Shown: positions 28,301 to 38,715, counted from the stretch's first letter. The stretch is DNA of 64,000 bases from Climacium dendroides (GCA_950106755.1 OX467082.1:32302001-32366000), one strand, 5' to 3'. Notes: generated by a model not told the origin, from the letters alone. Translations and numbers: made by a program.

Positions 28301-30075
28301 GGACGACGAGCTCAGCCATTGGGATGCGAATGTTTGGGATGAGGAAGTGCAGTCGAAGATCAAGATGGCGATCATTGACTTCAGAAACATCCCCGGCGTC
28401 ATCAATAGGGGTTCAAGCGTGCAGGACTCTTCATTCTTCGAGAAATTCATAGGAATTCTCAAAGAAGATCCAGAGAATGACCTCACCGATCCATAGGTGT
28501 ATCTCTAGATCGCAGAAGACAAGGACGTGGAGTTGGAACTCCGCGGATTCATCAGGACGTCAATATTCGGAACGCATTATTCCGTACACTATGCCGACTA
28601 TCAACCATCCAACTTCGAAAGGATAGGTGACATTCCTGAGAGGAGCAGTCGCGCGAGGGATCCTATTCAGCTACTCTTCCTTGTGAAGAATGGGGCGGCC
28701 ATGAAGAATCGCCAAATTCCGCGATCATTTTCGGTACCACCAAAATCGCATTACAACGCTAAGAGGCAAACAATGGAGGTCGAGTACAGGATCTATGACA
28801 TAGAACTTCGAATGGAGTTCTATTTAAATGTGCTGGACTTGTTCGTTTGCTCGAGGGATGTTGTGTTGTCGTATTTTGCGGGAGGCAAACTCACATGTGC
28901 TGCGTGGGTAAGTGTGTGTGCATACGAAATCATGTTCTTATCATTATGTGTGCCAACAATTTTGAATCGAGTTTAACTCAAGTCGAGTGGAAATTGTTGT
29001 GCTGACTACAGTCTTGTATGTTGTATACAGATGCTATCGTTGGATCACTATGCTGTTGGTGATAGCAAGAAGAAGAATGAGTTCCTCTCCTTGTGCGTCG
29101 ATTTTGAGAACATGGACAAGGATGATTTCCTTGAATCCGTGTATTTCTTGGACGACCAGGACTTCGATGGAAGGAATGAAAGGCCTGCGCCATCTACTCG
29201 GGACAAAGAAGCGTCAACCTCAAGAAAGGGGAAGGAATCTGCGCGACAATACCAACAGAGGATTCCTGATTAGTCTCGGGGAGATGATCAGATTGACCTT
29301 GTAGAAATCGACGACGACGAGGAGGCACAATGGGTCGACCCCGTCGACAGTGTATTGGAATTGAGCACTGACAGGCCTGGTGCAGCGGCGTTGAATCTTG
29401 AAACCAGTGAGATGAGGGGATCATCTAGTTCATCGGCCCAAGAACTTCACACGCCGATCTCGCGTACTCGCCTCTCCCAGAAGAGGAAAGCACATCCGCC
29501 ACCGTCTGATGCTCCAGTTAGTCAACAATGGATCCTGGATATTATCCAAAAGAATAATGAATCGGAGGAAAGGAAACGGTGGGAAGAGCGAGAGGAGATG
29601 AGGGCGGAAAACAAGCGGTCTCGGCAAGAAAGCAATCAACTGATCGCTCAACTGATCGATGCCTTGCCTGAGGTCGTGAGCAAAATGATGTCTGCAAGAC
29701 CAATGATGATGCTGGACCCGGCTGCTATGTCTCCCCAACTCATGATCGCAAATCAGGCACATGGCTCAGCGGATAGTGCTAGGCAAGCGCGGGCTGCGTC
29801 TCCAGTCATCCCATCTGTACCGACCATGTCGGAGAATTTGATGGCGCATGCGTCAACCAGCTTTGCACCGATTGAGCGGGATTTGATGGTGATGGATGTT
29901 GGAGCATAGAGAGATGCAAATGTCGACACTGCACCAGATTCTGCCACACAATTAGAAGATGAACAAGGAACCGCGGATGGAATAGAGGGCCAACAGTCAC
30001 AGGGCCCTGTGATTAGTATGCCTCTAGGTTGTTCCCTGTGACTCCCTCAGCCTTCATTTCAACTCGATACGAGTT
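25394..30075. repeat. Right cluster of the palindrome AACTCG(RNY)CGAGTT
   Basis: Sites at 25466-25480, 25580-25594, 25645-25659 (one mismatch), 25810-25824, 25945-25959, 27437-27451, 27495-27509 (one mismatch), 28975-28989 (two mismatches) and 30061-30075, with broken half-sites around 25394-25430. Spacers are GTT, AAC, GTT, GCC, AGT, AGC, CCT, AGT and ATA, so the three middle bases vary while the six-base arms are kept. None falls in an exon of the gene at 25965-30041. Two are in its first intron, one in its second, five upstream and one just downstream. Confidence 0.9.
25965..30041 (+). pseudogene. ~1,270-codon three-exon gene with seven in-frame TAG/TGA stops; possible ParB-like and methyltransferase-like regions
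   Basis: Exons at 25965-27419, 27555-28907 and 29031-30041 share one frame, and both introns (135 and 123 bases) are in phase 0. Internal stops are TGA at 26625 and TAG at 27405, 27681, 28494, 28506, 29271 and 29907. The final TGA is at 30039. There is no frameshift and no internal TAA. The first exon follows an AG acceptor, so an upstream start exon may exist. Around codon 370-385 is KFWMVNGQHCVAASQRM, which resembles the catalytic or binding motif of ParB/sulfiredoxin folds. Across the second junction, NVLDLFVCSRDVVLSYFAGG continuing into MLSLDHYAV resembles motifs I-II of amino-methyltransferases, but no DPPY-type motif is evident. The C-terminal third is polar, with basic KRKAHPP and a charged helix (ESEERKRWEEREEMR). 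I do not recognise the whole protein. It is probably a decayed mobile-element gene. Confidence 0.6.
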
Positions 30076-30244
30076 GAAATTCTTCCGAGTTCTTGTGGAT
30101 AGTGTAGAGTAGCGACTAGCAGATAGGTTCAATTTTCTTAGTCCATTGTATGTAATGTAACATTTTCTCATTCAATGAGCTTTTGTAATATATTTTTTCT
30201 CTCACAAAGCATTGTCTGGCTTGAATGTCGCAGTCGCGGGTTTG

Positions 30245-31717
30245 ATGTGTGTCAATGATGTTCCTCTCTACGCTGTTCCAAAATCGTTGCTGGAGGAATT
30301 CCTTGCGCATGGCACAGAAGAGGTTGTGGCTCCCAACGATGAACCTCTACATGAGGCATGTTTGCCATGTCCTGCGGAAGTGAGATTCGAGGATGATGGT
30401 CTTCCTGGCCACAACGTTGAAGTGCTCGAATTCGTTACCGATGACGCTCAGGTTCCCGATGTCCTTCCCGAAGACGCTCAGGTGCTCGAAGCCCTTTCCG
30501 AAGACGCACAGGTGCTCGAAGCCCTTCCTGATGACGCTCAGATGATGGGTGATATTGCTCCGAGCGGTGAAAGAGAGGATCCACAATGCTCCCCCCTAGA
30601 TCCTTCAGTTGATATTGCGGTATGTACTTTGTCATGTACGTTTCACTGTCGTGGTCGCTGTGACTGACACTAGTTGAAAACCCTTGTTTTTCTTGACCTC
30701 TTCGATGTAATTCATAGTCTCCGATACGCGGCTTCGGTGCTGCCGTTGAATTCAAATTTGCACCCATTTAATTTTCTCTGTGTCTCTGTTCCTTATGAGT
30801 AGGGTGCCACAGAGGGAATTGTTGCTGACTGTGAGGCGGAAGTCCAAATCCTTAGACCATGCATGTCCAGGTTCACTAAGAAATGGCTCAATGTCGTTCT
30901 AGATCTGAATGGTCTATTGTACATGTGTGATGATATAAGATATCACATAAGAAAAAGAAGATTATGCTATCCTGGAGAGGTAGTCCGTGAGGCCGTCCAC
31001 GACGTCATGGAATTGCATAGGGTCACTCCTAGACCCCATGTTGGAAGGTTCTTGTGGGAGTTGACATCCATCGCAAACGTCGTGGTCTGGAGCTCCATGG
31101 ACCAATCCTACGCCAAGCTCATCGCTGAATTCTTCTTCCGCAGACTAATCCCCCCTTATGGTGTCCTAGGCCGAGAACAATGTGTCGTTATGAAATGTAG
31201 AGGCAGAGATGGGACGCTACAAAACTACAGGTCTCTGGGATCTTGCAAAGACCTATATTTGAAGCCATTGGATAGATTATACAAACTGAAGGGCTCCATC
31301 TTCACTAAGGACAACACTGTAATAGTGGACGATAAGCCTGAGAAACACTTCTTGAATGACCCCACAAACGTAGTGCTCCTAGATACGTGGTCATTCGAAG
31401 GTCAGGGGCCGAGAGACATGGTCCTCGTACGTGAACTTCTACCTTGGATTAAGAGAGTGCATGTAGAGAAGCCTTGGGAACTATTTCTTTTTCGGAGAGA
31501 CGATGCTGTGGGGGGGATCCACCTCATACATGATCTCGACCAATCCAAGTACAAGGAACTGCAGAGGGCGCTTGCAGTCTCCAATACACTTCATAGTGAG
31601 CGGAAAGTGGATGATTTCGGACGTGCCATCCCCTGGAAGAAGAAAACCGCAGCGAAACGCGAGGAGCTTAGCGTAGAAGACATCTTCTTCTATCCTTGTC
31701 CGCCTCCCGCAACATGA
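30245..31717 (+). CDS. FCP1/NIF-type HAD-family protein with altered motif I, intact
   Basis: Two exons, 30245-30619 and 30803-31717, joined in phase 0 (GCG|GTATGT donor, GAGTAG acceptor), give 429 residues ending at TGA. The N-terminal part is acidic and carries three to four imperfect 10-residue repeats of the form EDAQVLEALP. From about residue 155 there is an FCP1-homology domain: VVLDLNGLLYM (motif I), VVVWSSM (motif II), a Lys-containing KPLDRLYK segment, and VIVDDKPEKHFL with the motif IV acid pair. FCP1-type phosphatases act on phosphoserine in the RNA polymerase II CTD and other proteins. Here the usual DxDxT is DLNGL, so the first Asp remains but the second is Asn; a plant branch with DLNGLL is known to me. 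Activity is uncertain. It is open throughout, unlike the gene upstream. Confidence 0.8.
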
Positions 31718-31862
31718 AGTTTGTAGAATCTCATGGATTTTGTGGTCGCCTTCGTTGTATTGGAAGAGTACGCCTGAAGTGTGATTTTTGGTGAAGCAAA
31801 TACAATACTTCATTCATTTGCAGTGAATATCTTTGTGTTGTGCCCAGGAGGTTAGGAATGCT

Positions 31863-32347
31863 ATGGCACCTGTAATTCGGCATGTCATGTACTCGGCGGC
31901 TACTGCACAGTCTACAATAGATTTCTCTATGATGGACATAGATGATGGCGTTGTTGATAGTCCTCCCAATGGAGGAAAGCGCCCTGCATTAATGCACTCT
32001 CCATCTCCTTTGAAGTCCCATTCGAAAACTCCACGGGATCGGTCTGGAGTGAATCTAGAAATGCAAAGAAAGCTCTACGATGATGAAGTGGCTGTCGTGG
32101 CCGTTGTTGAGGTGTGTAATCAACAACTGAATGCGGTCTGTTGTCTTAAAGTTTTGCATTGTAGACTATGTAGGTTGCAAATGTCTGATTCTACTGATTT
32201 TTGCAGGTGCAGGATTCAATGCCTTCTTCTGTTGCCATGTTGGGCAACACTTCTGAGGGTATAAAGACTATAGAACTGGTGAAGCGGCCTGCAGTAGCTA
32301 AAGGCACTCTACCTCGACTATCTTCTTTGGATATTGTGAAACGATAA
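31863..32347 (+). CDS. Small unidentified two-exon gene, or 3' exons of the preceding transcript
   Basis: Coding segments 31848-32111 (preceded by a CCCAG acceptor; first ATG at 31863) and 32207-32347 (preceded by TTTTTGCAG) join in phase 0 and end at TAA, giving about 129 residues from that ATG. The product is polar, with MMDIDDGVVDSPPNGGKRP and HSPSPLKSHSKTPRDRSG, suggesting a disordered nuclear-type tail. A further coding-like stretch at about 32387-32507 (NGSWDAWERRSLKIQRQES) follows another AG acceptor, but I could not join it in frame. It could instead be alternative 3' exons of the FCP1-like gene. No family recognised. Confidence 0.4.
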
Positions 32348-32650
32348 TGTAAAATACATGTTGAATTGCCTCCTCTTCATTGTAGCAATGGATCGTGGGA
32401 TGCTTGGGAGCGGAGGTCCTTGAAGATACAACGGCAAGAGAGTGCCCGCCAAAGATCCACTGCTAGTAATGGATATAGTCGAGGGCCAAAAATATTAAAG
32501 GCAATATAGATACTGAAGAGTAGGACGCAGTCATAGTATGTAGAGTTAGAGTCATGGTATCACATTTATAGTATGTTGAATTAGCATCATGGTTAAGCCT
32601 CCATAATGCAAAGTACAATGCGATCATATGCCATTATGATCTGTTCTTTT

Positions 32651-33171
32651 GGACAGTACGTTGTCGTAGCCCGGATGTTGTAGAGTTGAATAACAACTGT
32701 TCCCTCACCAAATAATCTTTTGTATTGCACTTTCTCCGGTGCAATGTTTGAGAATATTTGGTGGGGGAACAGTTGGTATTCGACTCTCCAATATCCGGGC
32801 TTTGACAATCCTGGACCTCATAGTCACTATGGATAGTACGTTGTCGGAGCTCGGAAGTTGTAGATTGGAATTGCAGCGACCCCTTTACTAAATAATCTTT
32901 TGCATTGCACTTTCTCCGGTGCAGTGTCTGAGAATATTTAGTGAAGGGACCGCTGTTATTCGATTCTACAATTTCCGAGCTTTGACAATCCTGGACCTCA
33001 TAGTCATTATGGACAGTACGTTGTCGTAGCCCGGATGTTGTAGAGTTGAATAACAATTGTTCCCTCACCAAATAATCTTTTTGCATTGCACTTTCTCCGG
33101 TGCAATGTCTGAGAATATTTGGTGGGGGAACAGCTGGTATTCGACTCTCCAATATCCGGGCTTTGACAATC
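32651..33171. repeat. Three tandem 180-bp units, each a ~148-base hairpin with ~70-base arms
   Basis: Unit starts are at 32651, 32831 and 33011, exactly 180 bases apart. Hairpins span about 32661-32808, 32841-32988 and 33021-33169. Each arm pairs along nearly its whole length (roughly 80-85 percent by eye) and closes on ATTGCAC/GTGCAAT-type stems around a TTTCTCCG loop. Unit 2 differs from units 1 and 3 at several paired positions with matching changes on both arms, for example CCCGGAT versus CTCGGAA and CCAAAT versus CTAAAT. Such structures resemble MIRNA or small-RNA hairpin precursors. They also resemble tandem MITE-like foldbacks. No expression evidence is available from the sequence. Confidence 0.85.
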
Positions 33172-35504
33172 CCTACGTTTGTCTCTACTGTTGATAAAAG
33201 CAGGCTCATAGCCTTCTGGTCACGAAGCCTTCATTTTGTAGACCCAATTGTCAATTTCACAGAAGTCCTAGTGCTCAGTCGTAGTGCTTCCTGAACCCTA
33301 CGTTTTACATCATATGTATCTTATACAAGTGTAGTCCACAATGGAAGTAGTAGTTTAGTACATGGATTATACTATGTTTATAGTGCATACATCCAATACA
33401 TGTATATTTGATGACTTCCTATAAATTATGAAGAAGTCACAATTTTGACCTTCGATTTTGGAATTTGTACCTTTTGTATGCACTTTCTGTGTCATTGCAA
33501 TGCTTTTCTGGTATTCATTGGTCTACAAGTATATTAAATTCATGGTTGAAAGTCTCTTCCTCCACTCCCATTTCACTGGAAAACTCTCATTTTAATGAAT
33601 ATGATGTTTGTTCTATTCCAAATACACCTCTAAGAAAAAATTTCATGTACATTCAAAAGTTCACATTCTGAATTTCTAATGAATCATCTTCTATCAAAAA
33701 ATAGATGAACTTACCAACAAAATGCAAGTGGATTCTATTGATGCACACCATCTTTAATTTCATCCACGCTATTAAGCTCAGCAACCTTTCCTCCTTCTAT
33801 AATTTATAAACAACTATCTCCATACTAAATATGTCCGACTTCAAATCCATCATCCTCAAAGGACAAGGTCCACATAGTACTACTAATATCAGCTCCATTG
33901 GCTTTCTGCAAACGTCAAACCATCCTCAATTTCTCTAACTGCTTCTTACTAGAAAACAAAAGACCCGCCTTACGTCTCTTCCTATGACAACCCTTTGGCA
34001 TACCTGCAAAAGGAAAAAACTACTATGAAATTAATTCCATTTCTCTGGTACTAGCTTTGCCATCTCGCTTATATATAGCACTCTCTAAGTCTAATGAATG
34101 TATTTTCATCCAATTAAACAGAGCTTCTCTAAATGGAAAGACATCTCTTTACGATGACATCAACGATCACTAAGATCATTCCTTCTTTGCTCAACTACCT
34201 CATAATCATTCAAGCTGCATTTGAACTTATCATCTTCACAATAAAAGAGCCTCCATTTTCTAACTTTAAATGTGTTTTCATCTTTTGCATGTGACGCTAT
34301 TCAAAATTTATAATTTTGAGGACTCTCTGCTGGTAATTCAAGTATAATAATTCAATTGTTGTCCAACTTTGAAATCATTTCATATAAGCCTTTCTAAATT
34401 CAAATTTCAAATCACTAAAATCCAATAGGTAGAAACGGCTACTCTTGATATCAACTACTTCAAAGTCTTTTGCCTCCTGCTATGCAACAGGCTTTGAAGG
34501 TGGTGCAGCAACTGAATGAAGATGGGAAAGCGGCCTTGAAAGGGGTGGAAAAGCTGAAACCTGCACCAATTTGACCATCACATAAGTAGAAATTGGACTT
34601 GTCCGAGCTTGATGCAGACCCTGCTGATTCCATGCTTTAGGACAAGATGGAGAAAAATTGCTTACCTGAGGGTGATACTGGATTGAATACCCCACTAGTA
34701 ATGAAAACTCAACCAGCTAAGTCGACCCTTGTTGCACTTGCACCTTTATGTGAGTACATCATACTTAACCCTTAGATTTCCTAATTCTATTCAAAATGAA
34801 AGCTTGCTTTTAAATACTCTAAACCCTAACCCTATTTCTCTTTCATTATATTGGTGGATGCAAATCTAGATTGGTTGGTACAGGATGCAAAGTAGCAAAA
34901 GCTAGTGGATCAAACATCATAATAGCTTCCTATCCACACTAAGTGACTATATTGTTGTGTTTTCTTTTCCCACATAATGGCTCATGTAGCCCTACCTTTT
35001 CTAGACTGTTGGAATTTTTATGGATCCAATTTACAACAAATTGAAAAATTTACTTTAATACTACTATTTCTGAGTTTAGAGTGTCAGTTCATAGCAAAAT
35101 GTGAGAGAATTAAAAATTAGGCTCTTTAAAAATTCATTGGTGAATCATTAATCAATATCACTATTCTTCATACCACCTTCAATTCTCTAGTTTGTATAAT
35201 ATGCACAACTATCTATAAGCCATATTGCTTTCAATAGTGACCCCCCCCAATAGTGGAGACATTAACTTCCGGTCGATATACATAGCCTTCACATCTATAG
35301 TTACATTAGCGACTACGAGCATTTTTTTGGATCTGATTGCCGGTGCTCTACCTAATATACATTCTTCTATTTTACTTGTCCTCATCAATTTACTCACTGT
35401 GAAATGAAGTGATCATTTGTGTATTTAATGTTTATTTTTTGGGGTTCTTAAACCATAGTGGAGGCACTAGGATAAATTGATATAGAGGCAAATTCTAACT
35501 AATT
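33172..35504. other. AT-rich intergenic DNA without recognisable genes
   Basis: Low-complexity sequence with short chance frames. An open minus-strand frame near 34480-34695 is Pro/Ser-rich, but has no upstream or downstream exon and no recognisable motif. Confidence 0.5.
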
Positions 35505-35869
35505 CACTACAACAAAAGCAGTGTTTTATGACTGCAAAATATGACTGCAGTGAATCGTAAAATCAAAAAATACGACTCACGCAGAAATCATTGTAGATGA
35601 CTCGGAATATGACTGACTCCAGTCGTTTAGAAGCAGTCGCTTCAGACATCAATCATATTGGCAGTCATATTTTCCGAGGGGTATAAATACCCATTTTTAG
35701 CCATAGTATGCCAACATGGCGTATACTTTGACTTTCCTAGGGGAGTCTTGACTTTTTCTTGAGTTGCCCAGGCAAACAAAAAAATCCTACGTGGAATATG
35801 ACTATGGTCAGTCATATTTTTGGATGACGTGGAATATGACTGCGGTCAGTCATATTTTTGAATGACGTG

Positions 35870-36235
35870 GAATATGACTGAAGTGAGTCATATTTTGCAG
35901 TGATGTAGAATACGACTCTCGTTAGTCATATTTTATGGAATATGACTGAGGTGAGTCATATTTTGCAGTGATGTAGAATACGACTCTCGTCAGTCATATT
36001 TTATGGAATATGACTGAGGTGAGTCATATTTTGTAGTAATGTAGAATACGACTCTCGTCAGTCATATTTTATGGAATATGACTAAGGTGAGTCATATTTT
36101 GCAGTGATGTAGAATACGACTTTTGGTAGTTATATTTTATGAAATATGACTGAGATGAGTCATATTTTGCAGTGATGTAGAATACGACTTTTGGCAATCA
36201 TATTTTATGGAATATGACTTCTATGAGTCATATTT
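35870..36235. repeat. 68-bp tandem array in the CACTA subterminal region
   Basis: About five units of GAATATGACTGAGGTGAGTC, then ATATTTTGCAGTGATGTAGA, then ATACGACTCTCGTCAGTCAT, then ATTTTATG. Each carries inverted TATGACTG/CAGTCATA pairs, so copy number directly multiplies the putative transposase-binding sites. Confidence 0.85.
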
Positions 36236-36892
36236 TTGGCTTCATGAAGTTGCAAGTAGCTTCCAATGTCTTTGTTTCAACTTTTGATGCCTATATATAC
36301 AATTAAAGAAATGAAAGGTTAGTTTTTAGTGATTGAACAACAAAGCCTAACCTTCAAAGACTTACAAAAACACAAAATATTTAGCTCAAGTTTAGGATAG
36401 AAAGAATAAGATTAATGATGGAAGAAACAAGAAAAAGAAGATAAGTATTAAGAGTTAACAAGAATCAAAAGTTAAGATGCAACAAGGAATAAAAAACAAC
36501 AACTAAGCAACAACTAAGACACAATAAGAAACAAGAAGCAACATAAAACAAGAAACAACAATTAAGACATAAGAAGAAAGAAAAAGCAACAACTAAGACA
36601 CAAGAAAAAACAAGAAGCACCAACTAAGACATAACAAGAAACAATAAGAAATGAGAGTATAGATACAACAAGAACAAAAAAGAAGTAAGAACTATAAAAC
36701 AAGAGGAAACAAAAAAAAAGAACTAGGAAGAAGAAAGAGTTCAAATGCAAGAGAAAGAAAGAATTTAGATGCAACAATAAGAAACAAGAAGCATGAACTA
36801 GAGAGCAACAAGAAACAAGAGTTAAGATGCAACAAAAAGCAACAACAAGTGAGAGCTAAGAGACAATAAAAAGTAAGAAAGAAGAGCCACAA

Positions 36893-37020
36893 GAAGTGAC
36901 GGCTAGGGTTCCAGAACCCTAAAAAGTGGCGGCTAGGGTTTCAAAACCCTAAAAAATGACGGCTAGGGTCTCAAAACCCTAAAAAAGTGGTGACTAGGAT
37001 TCAAAATCCAAAAAAGTAGA
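36893..37020. repeat. ~30-bp minisatellite with GGCTAGGGTT / AACCCTA arms
   Basis: Four imperfect units with AGTGGCGGCTAGGGTTTCAA followed by AACCCTAAAA. Each unit contains a short inverted pair, CTAGGGTT and AACCCTA. Confidence 0.75.
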
Positions 37021-37148
37021 TGACTAGGATTTCAAAATTTTAAACAATGACTTCTCTATATTTTTTTGGAATTGCCCAAATTTTTCTTGAATTGCCCAAA
37101 AAAAAAAAAAATCACTATTATATGAAAACATTAGTGATAATATGACTC

Positions 37149-37232
37149 AATGTTCCCAAACATGTTCCCAATGTTCCCAAACATGTTCCCAATGTTCCCA
37201 AACATGTTCCCAATGTTCCCAAACATGTTCCC
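37149..37232. repeat. 21-bp minisatellite AATGTTCCCAAACATGTTCCC
   Basis: Four near-perfect 21-base units. Each contains two GTTCCCA/GTTCCC half-units, so the array may derive from a 10/11-base precursor. An open frame through it simply repeats MFPNVPK-like residues and is not a gene. Confidence 0.85.
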
Positions 37233-37439
37233 TACGTTCCCTATGAAGTACTTTGGTATTCCTAATGGCCGTATAGTATACGCTTGTGACGTACAAGGCA
37301 TAAAAATGACTGACAGTCATATTTTGCAGTCATATTTCTCCCTAAAGTGTTGGCCTTCAAGAATATGACTGCAAGCAGTCGTCAGTCATCCTCAGTCATA
37401 ATTCTACAGTCATAAAACACTGCCATTGTTGTAGTGATT

Positions 37440-38715
37440 GCTCTACTTCTAACTCCACTTGCGAGTTTAATAATTGTTCTTTGATTTAACAGCCAATGGT
37501 CAAGTTGCATTTTGAGCTCAAGAGACTATATTCTCTTCTCTTACACGGTTCACCTTTTTTTAATGTCAAGAATACCAAGTACCAGGCATATAAAACAATT
37601 GTTAATACTTGAAGTGGTCTTCCCCCCGAAATTGCTCTTTATGGAATGCTAGTAGCTCTCTAGATTCAAATTAAAAGTACTGCCTATAGGCTACTGCAGT
37701 CAAGAAGTTCTTGGTGGCAACCTTTTCCTTGTACCGCACTTCACTTCTCCGCTATTGTTGTCCTTTTTTCTTGTGAACGTGTTTCTTTTGAGTTTTTGTG
37801 TACACTACTTGATATGAAGGCTAGATTCTTGAACAAAGTCACCTCGCGCCATGTTTTGGTTGATGGAGTGAACTAGTCAAACAGTTCGTCCTCTCAAATT
37901 GTGTCGCAACCTATTGCAATTCCGCTTCAAACTGAAGAACCTTTGATGGTAGGCTGCAAAATGAGGTTATGGAATTCAGTCTAGGCTGCTTGCTCCATGG
38001 TTCGGTGGAAAGATCATCAACTTGTCTCTCATAAGCCAACTGCTAGAGACATCTTAGTCACGTTGGATGCCAACAATTTTGTAGAGATGGGTCTTTGGGA
38101 CAAGTCAATAGTTCCCCACCAACTAGTATCATCAAAGAGAGGTGCATGGCTTATAGTTGTTGTCAAGCTATAAGTGGTATTAATTGGTGGGTAGCTATTG
38201 CCAGCAGGTTTGAGAAAACAATGTACATGTTTAATGACATTTAAATTGAGTGCTAGCGGATTGTGGAAGTCTGACCAAAGTCCTAAACCTCTATTTCCTG
38301 TCATTCTTGAAGAGGGTGGATTGGGATGTGGTCAAAACTCAAAATCCTCTTCTCAAAATGATTTTGTGATTATGCACACTAACAATTTTCCACAGATGCC
38401 ACAGATCCTTCAAATTGAATAGTGGAAGCTAAAGTTTGACCAATTGTCTAATGTTTACTCTAAACTCATGGATATTGGGTGTAGTTGATATTAAGTTTAC
38501 TATTGATCTTCAATTGTGGAGCCTAATAATTTGGACTAGAGGAAGAGGTTTAGAATAGAGTTGAACAGGTGAATGCCATTCACCTGTTCAAGTCATTCAT
38601 TCCAAAACCTTTGAGCATTGATCGAATCATATTTGGTCCGCCTGAACTAGTTGATGTGACTATGGCTCCGCCCCAAGCCCTGGTTAAACCAAGCCCATGT
38701 CAAAATGTCTCCAAG
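37440..38715. other. Intergenic DNA between two CACTA elements, no recognisable gene
   Basis: Mixed composition with several short frames and no conserved motifs. It may be old repeat sequence. Confidence 0.5.

Larger units (their letters stand above)
35505..37436. mobile_element. Non-autonomous CACTA (En/Spm-type) transposon, 1,932 bp, target duplication ATT
   Basis: The ends are CACTACAACAAAAGCAGTGT at the left and the inverted complement of CACTACAACAATGGCAGTGT at the right, continuing into a shared TTTTATGACTG. The element is flanked by ATT at 35502-35504 and 37437-37439, the 3-bp duplication typical of CACTA elements. Subterminal regions are packed with ATATGACTG and CAGTCATAT motifs in both orientations, as expected for transposase-binding sites. 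No transposase is encoded. The interior holds a 68-bp tandem array, a purine-rich tract and two minisatellites. Intact ends suggest recent movement by a transposase supplied elsewhere. Confidence 0.95.

Noticed and set aside
25965..30041. Reassigned genetic code (TAG/TGA read as Gln/Arg)
   Set aside because: The intact eL42 gene in the same window ends in TAG, and SecE and the FCP1-like gene end in TGA, at the expected protein ends, so the nuclear code is standard.
25965..30041. U-to-C RNA editing restoring the stops
   Set aside because: Such editing is known from organelle transcripts of hornworts, lycophytes and ferns, not nuclear ones. This DNA is nuclear (spliceosomal introns, cytosolic ribosomal protein gene). 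Deamination scars explain the pattern more simply.
32651..33171. CRISPR-like array
   Set aside because: Only three 180-base units, the whole unit repeats rather than a short repeat with unique spacers, and the genome is eukaryotic.
37150..37368. ORF with MFPNVPK-like repeats as a protein gene
   Set aside because: It is the translation of a 21-bp minisatellite inside a CACTA element.
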